Shown here: positions 1 through 12,203 of the stretch, in pieces
How positions within the stretch are numbered: the stretch's first letter is position 1
Layout of the letters: each line of letters starts with the position of its first letter
NCBI GenBank assembly: GCA_023159155.1
Contig: JAJNNX010000006.1
Location: 806,001-870,000 of the forward strand
Direction: 5' to 3'
Length of the DNA: 64,000 nucleotides
Origin: Ustulina deusta
Taxonomy: Eukaryota > Ascomycota > Sordariomycetes > Xylariales > Xylariaceae
Position numbers and translations under genes: made by a program
The notes under the pieces: generated by a model
Databases searched by the model: none
The model's input: only the letters and a program-made list of their open reading frames with translations
What the model was told of the DNA's origin: nothing

Positions 1-3000
1 GATATCTTCGACAGGGTGCGCTCCAAGGCCTCATCACCCCCCGACGTCCTTGTCGGCCCAGACTCTATCGGTGTCATGTCCTTCACTTCGGGATCAGAGG
101 GAAGGCCCAAGTGCGTGTTAGGACGTCATTACAGCTTGGCAAAGTACTTTCCCTGGATGGCGGAGCGCTTCAACCTCTCAGCAGATTCGAAGTTCGCTTG
201 CCTTAGCGGGATCGCCCATGATCCCATCCAGCGAGGTAAGATTTCTCAGTGTCATAATGTTCCTGCTTTAGCTTACGCCTTTACACAGACATTTTCACGC
301 CCCTGTTCCTCGGCGCTCAGCTGCTGATCCCGGCCAAGGAGGACATCGCCCACGAGAAGCTGAGCGAATGGATGCGAGAATGGTCACCTACCGTCACGCA
401 CTTAACTCCTGCAATGGGCAATTTGCTCGTGGCAGCATCTAGCGCCAAGTTTCCCTCTCTGCGACACGTCTTCTTTGTTGGCGATGTTCTGACCACTCGC
501 GATTGCAAGGCCCTTCGGCAATTGGGGCCAGCATGCCGTATCGTGAATATGTACGGAACCACCGAGACAAGTGAGTAGACCCGAATCAACTCTGGAAACG
601 AGGATATCTAACAATTATGCCGTAGGTCGAGCGGTCTCTTACTTTGAAATTCTTTCCGCCGAAGAGGACCCCGCTGCTCTCGACTCGCTGGGGGACACCA
701 TCCCCGCGGGATGGGGGATGCAGAACGTCCAGGTTCTTGTCGTATCTCAGAAGGATCGCAACAAGTTGTGCGGCGTTGGAGAAATTGGCGAGCTGATAAT
801 AAGAGCAGCCGGGCTTTCAGCTGGTTACCTCAACGACCCTGAGAAGAACAAGGAGAAGTTTGTCGACAACTGGTTTGTCGATAACAAGAAGTGGGTAGAG
901 GCTGATAAGGCCAAGGACAAGGGTGAGCCGTGGCGCGCCTTCTTTAACGGAGTTCATGACAAGCTCTATAGAACGGGAGACCTTGGCCAGTATCTTCCCT
1001 CGGGAGCAGTGCGTGTATCTGGCCGAATCGACTCTCAGGTCAAGATTCGCGGTTTCCGGATTGAGCTCAACGAGATCGATGCTAATTTAAGTGGCTGCCC
1101 CCTTGTGCGAGACTGCAAGACGCTTGTCAGGAGAAACGCCCATGAGGAGCCCAAGCTTATCAGCTATATTGTTCCCGAGATCGCTGAGTGGAAGCGCTGG
1201 CTGGACGCCAATAACCAAGAAGATATTAAGGACGAGGGTATTAAGATAGGACCTACCGTCGTTTACCTCAGGAGGTTTCGCGCCCTTCAAGCGGTTATTC
1301 GTGACCACCTCAAAAATCGTCTTGCATCTCACTCGATACCCTCAGTCTTTATTATGCTACAGAAGCTCCCCCTTAACCCGAACGGCAAGGTTGATTCCCC
1401 GAATTTGCCCTTCCCCGATACAACGCAAATAATGGAAGAGGCCTCGGAAGAGGATCTAAAGAGCTGGGAGGCCCTATCAGAGATAGAAAAGGCCGTCGCC
1501 TCGCTCTGGTCAACTCTTATCCCAGGTCTAAATGCCAAGACCCTCAGGTATGTGATGGATGACAGTAGTCAACGCTTTGCAGATGAACAGAAAGCTGATT
1601 CAAGCTTAGGCCCGACTCAGACTTTTTCGACTGCGGTGGGCACAGCTTACTCGCCCAGCAAATGTTGCTGTCTCTTCGAAAGGAGCTGAACGCGGATGTT
1701 CTTATTGGCGTTCTTTATTCTAATCCGTCTCTGCGGGGTCTGAGCAGTCAGGTTGACCGTCTACGTAGTGGTCAGGCTGTCGAAGAAAACAAGGAAACCG
1801 AATCACCCTATGCTAAATCATTGGATGAGTTGGTGAAGACCTTGGACGCAAAGTACCAGACGGCGGATCCAGATGCCCTGAGCCCTTCAAGCGGTGCCAC
1901 GTTCTTCCTCACTGGTGCCACAGGCTTCTTAGGCGCGTACCTAGTCAAGGATATCTTAGAGAGGGAGAACACCAAGCTCATCGCGCACATCCGTGGAGCG
2001 AAGGATGTTGCTTTCGCTAAGGAGCGCCTGATAAGGTCCCTTAAGGGTTATCTGTTGTGGCAGGACTTGTGGGAGGATAGAATCTCGTGTGTTCTTGGCG
2101 ACCTATCTAAGCCTTGTCTTGGCCTTGATGATGCCAGCTGGAAGCACGTCGCTAAGACAGCGGATGTCGTGGTCCATAATGGTGCTTATGTCCACTGGAT
2201 TGCCCGATACGAGCAGATGCTACGCAGTAACGTACTCTCTGTTATTGATGCAATGAAGCTCTGTAACGAGGGCAAGGCTAAGCTTTTCTCCTTCGTTTCA
2301 TCGACTTCGACTCTAGACACCGACCACTACTATAACCTCTCAAGGGACCAGGTCGCTATCGGTCGCGGCGCGGTGCTTGAGGCAGACGATATGGAGGGCA
2401 GCCGTTATGGTCTCGGCACTGGTTACGGCCAAACCAAGTGGGTTTCTGAGCAACTGGCTCGCGAGGCTGGCAAGCGTGGTCTCCGTGGCTCTGTTGTCCG
2501 ACCTGGGTACATTCTCGGCGGCCGCAATGGTGTTTCCAACACGGATGATTTCTTGATCAGGCTCTGCAAGGGCTGTGTCCAGTTGGGCGCTAGGCCGCGC
2601 ATCATCAATACTGTCAACACCATCCCGGTCGATCACGTTGCCAAGGTCGTCATTGCCTCAGCCCTGAACCCTGCGCTGCCTGGAGTGAACGTCTGTCACG
2701 TCACTGCACACCCGAGACTGCGCATGAGCGAGTTCCTCTCAGCGCTAAGCTACTACGGCTACGACGTTCCTGAAGTCGACTACGAGGAGTGGAAGACGCA
2801 GCTCGAGGAGTTCGTCTCAGCTGGTTCGGTTGAGAAGGATCAGGAGCAGAGTGCGCTTATGCCGTTATTCCACATGGCCACGTCTGACCTGCCCTCAACA
2901 ACGCGCGCCCCTGAGTTAGACGATAGGAACGCTGTGGCTGTCCTTAAGGGCGACGCTGATCGCTGGACGGGCGTTGATGATAGCGCTGGTGAGGGCGTTA

Positions 3001-3158
3001 CGCGCGAGGATATTGGAAGGTATCTGAGATTTTTGGCAACGATCAAGTTCCTACCTTGGCCGACCAGCCGCGGACGCGAACTGCCGCCTATTTCAGCCGA
3101 TATTGCGCAGGCTCAGGCACAATGGGGAGTGGGTGGTCGTGGTGGCGCTATTTCATAA
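1..3158 (+). CDS. LYS2: Alpha-aminoadipate reductase (L-aminoadipate-semialdehyde dehydrogenase), 5'-truncated by window edge
   Basis: The enzyme activates alpha-aminoadipate as an adenylate, loads it on a phosphopantetheine arm and reduces it with NADPH to the semialdehyde in fungal lysine synthesis. Exons read in phase: <1-235, 289-570, 626-1547, 1610-3158 (introns 53, 55 and 62 bp, GT-AG, branch points such as CTAAC and CTGAT). About 995 residues remain of a family of roughly 1,400, so the N-terminus lies upstream. Visible in order: adenylation motifs [45 protein letters not shown] and NPNGKVD; a carrier motif [10 protein letters not shown] with the attachment Ser; then a thioester reductase with [10 protein letters not shown] for NADPH and a YGQTK (YxxxK) site. 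The carrier motif has Cys where Leu is usual. No break is seen, so the gene looks functional. Stop at 3156-3158. Confidence 0.95.
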
Positions 3159-3603
3159 TGTTCCCCGTGTTGGATGTGATGATGCTAGATGGATGTTGAA
3201 TCTCAAAAAGCCCTTCAGAGGGAGGCGTATGCGAAAAGTTATCTTTTTATCGGGATAGACGATTTATAGGAGTCAGACAACTCGAGAATACATTAGCGAT
3301 CAAGCCAACATGCTCCGTGTGCAGCGGTTGATTCTCCAGTTTTGACAGCTTACGTGTAACAGTGCTCTTGACTGAGCTGTGATCCTGCGATTAATACAAG
3401 AAGCATGAGACTGCCCAAAGTAGGTAGGGCCAGTTGATAGTAAGGACAACCCGACGACTCAGAATCATTAGACAGGCAGCGCACTTCTCCTCTTCATCCA
3501 CGATTATCCCCATCGCCTGAATACCATAGCAGACGTGACAGATTGAAGGTCTAGAAACTCTTTTGGAAGTTTGCCTGCCCATTGCCATTTCTCAGCCGCA
3601 GCC
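3159..3603. other. Intergenic, downstream of LYS2
   Basis: Spacer of about 445 bp after the LYS2 stop. It presumably holds the LYS2 3' UTR. I see no gene, RNA or repeat in it. Confidence 0.6.
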
Positions 3604-3995
3604 ATGGCTGCCCCGACTCCTCCCCAGGAGGCCACCGCGAAGCCCATCCACAGCCTCGTCCTCGACAGAGGCCCGCTCATCAAGGACGACCCTCTCCAGC
3701 CGATAACCCTCGGCGCCCGCGCAGAGCAGCTCTATCTACATCCTCCCCTCCGTTATGCCCGAAATTCACGAACGCTGCCACCCGCTCCCGCGTCCAAGAC
3801 CACGCTCCTCCCCTTCGTCACGGTGCGCGCGCCCAACCCCGCCAGCGTCAAGTTCATCTCGACCCTTTGCCCAGCGCACCGGTGACAGAGAAGTCCTCAG
3901 CAAGCCGGATCTGGAGGTTCTCGCGTTGACGTATGAGCCTGGATGTGAGAGGAATGGCGGCGACTGGCGATGCGATGTCTATCGTGAAAGAGTTC
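3604..3995 (+). pseudogene. NOB1 (20S pre-rRNA D-site endonuclease) 5' fragment, frameshifted
   Basis: Reading across three frames recovers the N-terminal PIN domain of Nob1, the nuclease that makes the 3' end of 18S rRNA. Blocks in order: KPIHSLVLDRGPLIKDDP and AEQLYL (frame of 3604); PSVMPEIHE (next frame, from about 3747); AATRSRV (third frame); TTLLPFVTVRAPNPASVKFI (first frame again); FAQRTGDREVLSKPDLEVL and CERNGGDWR (frame of 3755). At least four indels are needed, near 3740, 3770, 3800 and 3865. The first catalytic Asp (LDxG) is present. Homology stops near 3990, so the Zn ribbon and C-terminus of a normal ~400-residue protein are missing. The drift is by indels rather than C-to-T change. 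An intact NOB1 must exist elsewhere because the gene is essential in studied fungi. Confidence 0.85.
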
Positions 3996-3999
3996 AAAC

Positions 4000-5553
4000 C
4001 CCCATGTCTCATTCGTCGCCAGTCTGGGGTAGGTAAGTACCTTACTGAGGTGTTCGGTATGCCAAGGTGGGATTTGGTATCAGTACAATCCCGCCAAGAG
4101 ATGTGACAACAGAACCGATCCGAGATGTAATCAAGAACCAGTACAGATTGCGGACCAATACACAGTCTGAGCCCGAACCAGAATGTTTCTGGACTGGTAT
4201 GATATTGGACTGGTCCAAAGTCGGGATGGTCCCAGCCCCACAGTTGTACTGGTCTGATTTTTGTACCAATTCGTAGCCCAAAGCCATACTGGTCCCGATC
4301 TGTACTTGTCAGAAGCCGTGCTGGTATCTCTCTCAGCACCGTATCAGTACAAGAATCCTGTCGTCCTGATAAGAGGTATCTCTTCACGCCGTATCAGGCC
4401 ACACGAGGTTATGTGCCTGGATGCCAAATACAACTACGCATAATTCCTACCCAGATAGATGCAAGGTATAACAAGTACATACGCGGGAAGAAAGGCAACT
4501 AGGATTCACGCAAGGCCCCATCACGCAGGAGTCAAAAGAAGAAAAGGAAGAGTGGAGTAATCGGTATTCATTCAAATACCTAGTAAGGCCCTCAAGGAAC
4601 GCTTGGGGGGTGGAGAAATAATTGTAGCCGCAACGCCCTATCGATGACCTATCTAAAGGCGCCTTTACACTCTCTCCCAAATCATCTCCACTTGTTCTTT
4701 TTGCTTCCCCTGTTACCTTCTAATGAATACCCGAATTTATTTTGGAATAAAACGGTCACTTTCGGTTTATGCAAGTTTGTTTGTTTTGGCTTGTGCAAAA
4801 GCGGGTCCGGCTCAGGCTAAGAGCGGTATGGCTTAGGTTGATTGGGGAGATTTCGAACGGCAGGACTTCTACTTAGCAGCCCTAGACTATACTATATGTA
4901 GATGGAAGCTCTTTTCCTGGGAAAGAGACGACTAAGCTTATCACTCATACGCGATACTACACTATATCCATACCTAGTGTAGTGCACTTATATTACGTGT
5001 GACTTTGAAAGAAATAGTACCTAATAGGAAGGTCGTAAAACTCTTAGTCTCATTCTCACGGTATTTCAAACTTAGTGTATTCATCGCATTACCGAATTCA
5101 GCTTTAGCTTGGTCCAACCCTGCAACGCTGATACGCTAGACCTGACAGGGCTGAGAGAATCCGATGTGATTGGTTCCTGTCCGTCGGGGCTGGGAATGCA
5201 GGGGTGCCATGCCGCTGGCAGTGCCGCTTGGTGCGAAACATGCTGCAGCCCAAAGGGGGCATTCTGGGGGCAGGGGAGCACATCATCAGCCTAGGTACTG
5301 CAGTAAACAAGATATTAATAAATAAAAATAAATGGGTGCCTCTACTGTATGCTTATCGCGAAAAATCCCTTCGAAATGACCGTCCCAGCTTTTCCTTTTC
5401 CGTACCCATTTTCTCTTCCCTTTCTATCTCTCCAATATTCAAATGATTGAATTACTGAGGCAGTGCGAGTTCAAGAGCATCTACGACCGACAGCGAAAAG
5501 CGGTCGGCCGTCAAACCGTGTTTTCGAAACACCAAAGCCAGGCATGACTCGCC
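4000..5553. other. Intergenic region with a cluster of ACTGGTC-like motifs
   Basis: No gene seen. Between about 4070 and 4380 the words TACTGGTC, GGACTGG, GACCAGTAC and GTATCAGTACA recur on both strands. The rest is AT-rich spacer, except a GC-richer stretch at about 5105-5290 that I cannot assign. Confidence 0.5.
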
Positions 5554-6416
5554 ATGAGTCCTCTTCTCCGTCTGGTGGCCCGTATTGCCGAGGGCGGGCA
5601 GATGAGCCAAGGTTCGCCCGACGGCACCGAGTACCATCACAACGACTATAGAGATAGCGATGATGATAGTAATAAGGGTAGCGGGCTTCCATGGTACGCC
5701 ATCTTGCTCATTGTATACTTTTCGATATTATTTCTGGTGTTCTGGTCATCTCTGGTCTACTACTGGACACGCGGTAGGTCGTTCCAAACCCTCTATAGAA
5801 CTGCATGAGCCGCTCATGCTTATTGCTTCGTGATCACGGATACTCGAGTTACTGACGCTTTCTATCTGATATAGAAAAAGAACGTAGGAGGGACAGCCAA
5901 CCCTTCCGCACGGGCCACGTCGTCTGGAAGGCCTTTAGCGTCGCAACAGGCATAGCGGTTTGGATCTGGCTGTTCAGGGAACGAAGAGGGTATGGCTCGA
6001 ACCGGAAGAATAATGGTGCCGCAGGAGTCGGACCATACAAGAAGATTAGGAGCAGAGGAACTCCCGCTGCTGTCGGAGTGTCCGCTCCATCCCCTACCCC
6101 TTCCGGTAGCGCGCTAGCTACGAATCCTAATACTCCTCCTGCTTGGTACGGCGCCCTGGCAAGCCAAACCACGACCTCCGCGCCGAATGAGCAGCCGAAT
6201 GACACGTTCAAGTCCCTGGGGTATAACCCGACTCACCAGGACTTCGCACAACATGAATCTATTCCAATGGTCACTCTAAAGCCGAGTCCAAACGCCAGCC
6301 CGAGTCCCAGCCCGAGCCCCAGCTACGCTCCCCCACCACCATATATAAGTACTCCGCCGCCAGCGGCGCTGTATGGACAGAATGTTCAACCCAAACATGC
6401 CGGGCCCATGTACTAG
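5554..6416 (+). CDS. Two-TM membrane protein with Pro/Ser-rich tail and PPxY motif (function unknown)
   Basis: Two exons, 5554-5773 and 5875-6416, joined by a 101-bp intron (GTAGGT...ATATAG, branch ACTGAC) give 253 residues. An acidic, Asp/Ser-rich N-terminus is followed by two hydrophobic segments, about residues 48-71 (LPWYAILLIVYFSILFLVFW) and 88-107. They are separated by a short basic stretch (EKERRRD). The rest is Ser/Pro-rich and probably disordered, with a run of SPSP repeats and PPPPY at 226-230. A PPxY motif is the known ligand of WW domains in Rsp5/Nedd4-type ubiquitin ligases, so a membrane adaptor role is possible, but this is inference. A second in-frame ATG at residue 17 could be the true start. 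I do not recognise the family. Confidence 0.75.
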
Positions 6417-7225
6417 TATTTGTACGACGCTAGCGTGAAGAAAACGGCGCATAAGACGGAAATCATGGTTACACAGAATCAACTCGGCGCCCCGGTTGGT
6501 TGCCACAGATGAATGGAAAGGAGCTGTTATATTCCTTGGGAGCTGGACTAGGCATGGTTGCATAATTGGATTTTCCTTTTTCATTTTCCTTTTTCATTTT
6601 CCTTTTGTGAGGCAGGGCATGAGAAACTGTATCATCATCTCAAGCGTTTCCTGATATTATCCTTATGATACCCAATTCCTTCTATTTTTCACTCTATTTA
6701 CGGCGTCCATTACCCCGCTTCTTCGAAAACCAGAAACATTCATCAAGGATGACTTTTTACGGACGATGTGATGAACCAGGGTACAGTGGCAATTACGAGC
6801 AAGGTTTAATATGGAAACAAGAGCAAGGGAGAGAAGTCTATTAACGCCGCGGCATATCTGAAGCAGTACTGGCCCTTGCCAGCCGCCGACACACGGGCAG
6901 ACGGAGCTGACGCCGAAAGTTAGCCCGCAATACTGTTGAGGTTGAGATGCCAGAGAATATATCCGGTAGCCATTAACGGCGTATAGTAATGCCGAGCTCG
7001 CGACAGTATAAATCAACCGAGAGTTCGCAATAAGAAAGATATACACACCGAATGAAGTGTCTTGCCGCGTTTTCCTAAATCTTCTACCACACCTACGTCA
7101 TAGAATCAGTGATTAAATCACTTCACCCCTGCCTCCCCCTTAACACCATCCCAGTTCAACAACAGAAAGTACCCGGTCTAATAGAAGCCCCTTTCGAACG
7201 AAAAAGCCACATTTTCTACGATTTG
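6417..7225. other. Intergenic region, nothing recognised
   Basis: Contains three tandem copies of a TTTTCCTTTTTCA-like pyrimidine word at about 6570-6606, just after the gene above and probably in its 3' UTR. No coding pattern is seen in the remainder. Confidence 0.5.
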
Positions 7226-8312
7226 CTCAACTTTGCTCGCGCAAAGCAGCACGCAATCCCCATCCGTCAATTTGGAATGATGAAGGATCTAGCGCACCGA
7301 CACTTCCAGCGACGTTAAGCGCGGCGTTCTAATGAGTCTCGATGTCGAATTTCTTGGCCGCGTTCAGCACGTTCTCGCTCCCGTGCATGCGCTACAGCTG
7401 TTTCCCGCGGGGATTGTCGTCGTCTATTCGCGTTCCAGCATGTTGTCCATTGACAAAGTTTTCCCGCTAGGAAACCCGCGGCCACCGCCCTTTTGGGGCA
7501 CGGTCGTCAATGGAAGCTGTACTATTTAGGTGGCAAGAAACGGCTATACTCACCAGAACGCAGCCAACTTCATGTTGAGGGTCTGTAGGATTGGCCACAG
7601 CTTCGTCTCCATGCCGCGGGAGATTGCGTTGCGAGTGCCTTGGTAGCAGCTCAGCTTCGGCCACGCATTCTGCTCGCAGAGTCGAAGCATCCTTTTAAGT
7701 CCCCCCGGTTGCGCATTCTATAACCCCCCACTATACCCGAAAAGCTCTTTCAGCTAGGCATGGTGCAAGAGGGGTAGGATTCCGGGCCCAATATGGGACA
7801 CTTATGGTCTTGCAGTGACCTTTCGCTATTTGCTCTGCGAACCCTTGGGTCTGTTCCTCGAGCGGCGTGGTGGGATCCGGACAATGTATATACAGCACAT
7901 TAACCTGCCAAAAGTATGAGCAGCTTGCATGCATAATAATACCCTGTCAAGTACGAGGATCCTATATCTTCGCAGTATCGCACTTACTCCCTCGGGCCGC
8001 TAAAGACGCTGCAAGCTGCCGTCGGCGGATCTCAGGATAGGTTCGAGCGTCAGGTCACCGCTTCCATCCTTCTGCGCATCCGTATACACTTTCGTATCGA
8101 TGGCGAAGCCACGACTAAGCTCTCTCGCCTCCCCCAGCAGCTGTTCCGATCGTCCAGGGCTTAGAGGCGGGCATCAAACCCCCTCGTCGAGACGGGAGAT
8201 ACTAGGTATTAGCAGAAGGTGCCCGACGGACTCTACATCATGGAATGCCGTCTTGTCCATTCCGAACCCAGCGATTCCGAAAACTATTTGGGGCGCAATT
8301 GAGATTGACCGC
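7226..8312 (-). pseudogene. Aldo-keto reductase (AKR7 / aflatoxin-aldehyde reductase-like) relic
   Basis: On the minus strand, fragments in family order lie in shifting frames: PQIVFGIAGFGMDKTAFHD (8,295 to 8,240, NADPH-barrel start), SEQLLGEARELSRGFAIDTK (about 8,150-8,090), VNVLYIHCPDPTTPLEEQ (about 7,905-7,850), then AWPKLSCYQGTRNAISRGME (about 7,660-7,600), GGGFLAGKL-like residues near 7,470, and NAAKKFDIETH with NAAL near 7,340. Several stops and frame changes separate them and no start codon remains. The parent family reduces dialdehydes and other carbonyls with NADPH in the cytosol. The catalytic Tyr/Lys region cannot be read cleanly. A GTGAGT after the AAFW codons near 7,555 may be an old intron donor. 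Confidence 0.75.
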
Positions 8313-8943
8313 GTATTATGAAAAGACACGTCATGTCATGTTATGCCTACCTATGTCTATGAGCTGTTTGGGGAGACACCACACATTTAAGAGCGTACAA
8401 CTGGAGATAAAAGTCGCCTTTTTCTATTGCGAAGCCACCAAAGCTCTTTGTATTTGTGAACCATCTTGCTATAGCGTTACGCTCGTACTATTCAATGTTC
8501 TACACTAGAATCATAACTCCTAATTATTGTGCTCGTACACACAACACCTCTATAATTGCTATACCTATATAACTACAAAGCACTCCACAACCTAACGGAG
8601 GGTCACTATCCCGCGATTTTGGACCCGTCCTCGTGGCACTCGCGGTACTAAGCCAGGTACCAACAACTCCAATCTCCGACTAAGGGGAGCACCCATCTAG
8701 TTCAGACGGCACTTCGATAGATTGGCAATACTGTAAGAAGCTCGAATCTCGATAAAGAACTTGCGTATGCTCATTAATAAGTAATTATGTAATGTTACAT
8801 TCTCCTTATGCCCTTAACATCGCAATATCTTCCGCCGATAAGCCAGGTCCGGGGAGGTGGGGGGGGGGGTTCGATCCTATATCAATCTCCCTTTGTATTC
8901 CAGCTCGATAGCCATGTCGTTTTATCTAATCTTTCATTTCCAA
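8313..8943. other. Intergenic region, nothing recognised
   Basis: AT-rich spacer between the aldo-keto reductase relic and the 3' end of the MATE gene, with a run of ten or so G at about 8,857-8,869. Presumably it includes the MATE 3' UTR. Confidence 0.5.
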
Positions 8944-10712
8944 TCAACCTTCTCGCAGCTTGACGCTCTCTACGCAATTCTGCCATCTCAACATCTTCAT
9001 ATAACAGCATTCGACGGTGGCAATGACGACCATGCCGCTACCAAGACCAATCCAAACGCCATTCAGTTCCAGACCAGAGGGACCCAATTCCAACCAAATG
9101 GCAAGCGGGACAGCAGCGCAATAATTCACAACGATTACGACGCACGCGGCGACAGACTGACGCCCAAGACCGCGAAGCGTCCCGTTCGTGAAGCAAATCA
9201 AGGCATCGATCACTTGGAACACGCTGACAGCTAGCAAAGTCTTGGTGGCCATGGCACAAACGGTGGGGTCGTCGGAGAAAAATCGCGGCAAGTGGTTCCG
9301 GAGGGAGAAGATGACGAGTCCGTCGAAACAGCCGATCAGTGCAAAAACGCACCCATATAGAATAGTCGCCCGACGAGCTGTAGCCAATAGCCCGGCACCG
9401 ATAAGATGGCCAATCCGTGTACTGATCCCGATGCTTACGGAGAACGGGATGTGCCACGACACGACAGAAATGGTCGTCAGCACCGTCTGGGCCGCGAGAC
9501 TGTGAGGACGCACGAGTTAGTAATTACAGCCAATAATACGGTTCGGCTCATTTTTGGGGACGTTGGGGGCGTGGGGGAGCATGTAGCAGCACATAGAGCC
9601 AAGATCCGCCAACCGGGAAGTAAACGACGCCGGGGTGTTACGTACTGTTGCGTGCTTAAGTACGACGTACTGAGCACCACAACCTCAAAGGCAATCCATT
9701 CTGCTAAATTAACTGCTGACCCCGCAAGGGAAAGCTTGATCATTGGCTTCCATTTAGAGATTGATAAAGCGGCGTGAGAGAAGCCCCCCCAGCATTTGTG
9801 TGACCACCGCCCGGCGGGACTCACGATATAGAGCAAGAGGAGCGTCGGGCGAAGGTTATTCGTGAGCGCGGCGCCCAGGGCGGCGCCCGGGAGACCCATT
9901 CCCATTTTGAAGGCGAACAGCCAACTAAGGAGGGCGTTCACCGGCGCACACGCGACAAGAATGCACACTGCGATATTCGGGGTCAGTGATTGTCGTCTTG
10001 AGCGAGCTCTACAATCTATTGGGGAGAAAATGCCAAACCCCATAACACATAGTCCCAGTTCGACCAAGGACTTTCGTTGTTGGCAGTGCCTCGAAGAGAA
10101 AAGAAATAATGTCGGAGATGACTTACTCGCGGCTTTGAAGTTTCCCTGTGCCTGAAGGAAGCGCTTCAAGGCCTCAAAACTGCTATAACCCGGGATGCCG
10201 ATGATACTAACGCGCAGGAAAGTTCCCGCCATGACGGCTAGATGCTGCTGCTTGATAAACAACGACAATATCCACGGCGAAGCAGCCCAGATGGCAGCAA
10301 TTGGCACAGCAGCGCATGCCATCAAGATCAGCATACGCTGGACGTGCAGACCGACGCCAGTATGGCTCCCAGAGCCATAAGCCTGGGCGCACAAGGTATC
10401 GAGGGCCGTCGCCATGCCCTCGAACACGGCAAATCCGACGATATTCATGGTGGTCATGCCGACGCTCGCGGCGGCCAGAGCGTCGGCGCTGAGATGTCCG
10501 CAGATAAAGGTCACGATGACACACCACGAGTACTGGAGAAGATAGGTGGCAATGAGCGGCAACGAGTACCGCAGAAGCAGCCATAGTTCCGACCACCAGT
10601 CATCCTTGGTCGGCTCGACTAAAGCCCGTGACGATGAGTCTGCCAGGAGCGGTGTCGACTCGGAGGGAGAGAGGTGTTCGACGACCTCATCGTGCAATTC
10701 TCCCGAAGCCAT
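8944..10712 (-). CDS. MATE-family multidrug/toxin efflux transporter
   Basis: Three minus-strand exons, 10712-10127, 9967-9646 and 9499-8944, give 487 residues. The introns (159 and 146 bp) have GTAAGT/GTACGT donors, CACTGAC/TACTAAC branch points and CAG acceptors, and phases agree. MATE proteins are polytopic membrane antiporters that expel organic cations, drugs and metabolites using H+ or Na+ gradients. Family landmarks include LPLIATYLLQYSW and GHLSADALAAASVG in the first half, FLQAQGNFKAA at the first splice, and YLSTQHLAAQTVLTTIS across the second splice. N-terminal SPSESTPLL resembles the dileucine-type tail of fungal vacuolar or plasma-membrane members. The length is slightly short of the usual 500-600 but no break is seen. 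The substrate cannot be told from sequence. Confidence 0.9.
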
Positions 10713-12203
10713 AGAATATTACACGACGTGATTTTTCTTCTAGTTTTTTTTAGGTTTTTTGTAAATAGTTTGATGTATAGGCCCCCGACTCAAACAATTG
10801 ATTTCAGCGTTGATGCTAACATTGAAGTCGGGGGAAGCTTTGGAGTCACTCTCCGGTGCTGGCACCGGTGAGCATGACGAGAAAAATATTCGACTTCTGG
10901 TTAGGGACATGCAATGAGGCCCACAAAAGGATATCGCAATTGCCCACGCGCCATGCTACTGGCCGTGCTCTATTCCAACCTTACTAGGACAGGTCAAGAC
11001 CATCCTGGCCGAGAAGTTACACCACATTCTATAGACCCATGCAAATGCAGAATCTGGATCACCTATTAGATAAGGCTAGACTGGCCCAGAACAGAACTAA
11101 TTATTATATGCTATTACAAAGGTGATTCGACGAGTAGAAATGCCATAAGTCGAAGTTGGTGCAGACGTCCTTGATCAAAGAGAAGTATTCAAAGGAACGT
11201 TGAGGGAAGAATTGTGACTTTGAATTGTGCGAAATCTCATACATGAGACATCTCCACTATCTGCACAATAAGTACCCCGAAGTCGGTCATGAAATGAAAA
11301 CCTGCAGGTTTTCCGTAATTGCATGGCGCATCATAAATGCATGCCATCATACATACGTATTGAGAGCATTTGCCACAGCTGTCCAGTAGATATTCGGTTC
11401 CTAAATTGGGAGGCTTTGCCGGGGGCGTGATACCAAAATGCTTATTCGCTGTTGCAAGACAGTGCGTCTAGATGGGTGGAATGAGTACCTAATATTGTCA
11501 ATATACGTAATACTCTTTCGTCCTGCTTGGTCACATGACACGGTAGAATAGAAACTCGGACATCCCAAAGAAAGGGGTGAGAGAGAGGTGATCGCGCAAT
11601 GCTAGTTAGTAGTTCATATTAGCAGATATCCAGAGGTAGGGTAACGGTGATCTCTTTGGTGGCGTTTTTTGTCAAAGACCGGAATCGCCTGGGTGATACT
11701 TTTGATTCGGATTGTGACGGTATAAAGCGTTTTTATTTCTCACCTCCATAGTTCCCTTAGATCTTCACGAGAAGAAATGTCTAATTGTTAGACTAACCGT
11801 ATTTCAAAATGAGCTTCTAAATAGCTCGGCTTGCGTACGTGTCCGTGACGTATAAGATCTTGAAGTGTTTGATAATAAACTATTTCATGATGGAGGCTTA
11901 GGCATGTTTTGATTTAAAGATTGTATAAAACCGAAATTGAGGTTCAAGTTAAAGGAGTTAATGGTGACAAGTTAAATGCTTAAAATGTGGGCTTAGTTAC
12001 CCGTATCATACAGGTAAACTCTATAGATTCTAGAGTTACCACGAAACCCCATTCCTTGTCAACTACTTCTATTACACTTAACTCCCACGCTCAAGATGCC
12101 AATCAAAATCCAACGCTGAAAACCCAGTAACACGGTTGAAAGAGGAAGCGCCGGAGCATGTTTAAATGGGTAGTTCGCAAGCCCGTAGGGTCGAGCTAAG
12201 ACA
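10713..12203. other. Intergenic region, nothing recognised
   Basis: About 1.5 kb upstream of the MATE gene, moderately AT-rich, with no coding pattern, RNA gene or clear repeat. The first few hundred bases presumably hold the MATE promoter. Confidence 0.5.

Noticed and set aside
9780..9824. GTGAGT as an intron donor in the MATE gene
   Set aside because: No usable AG acceptor follows within a plausible distance, and reading through keeps the conserved CWGGF block in frame.
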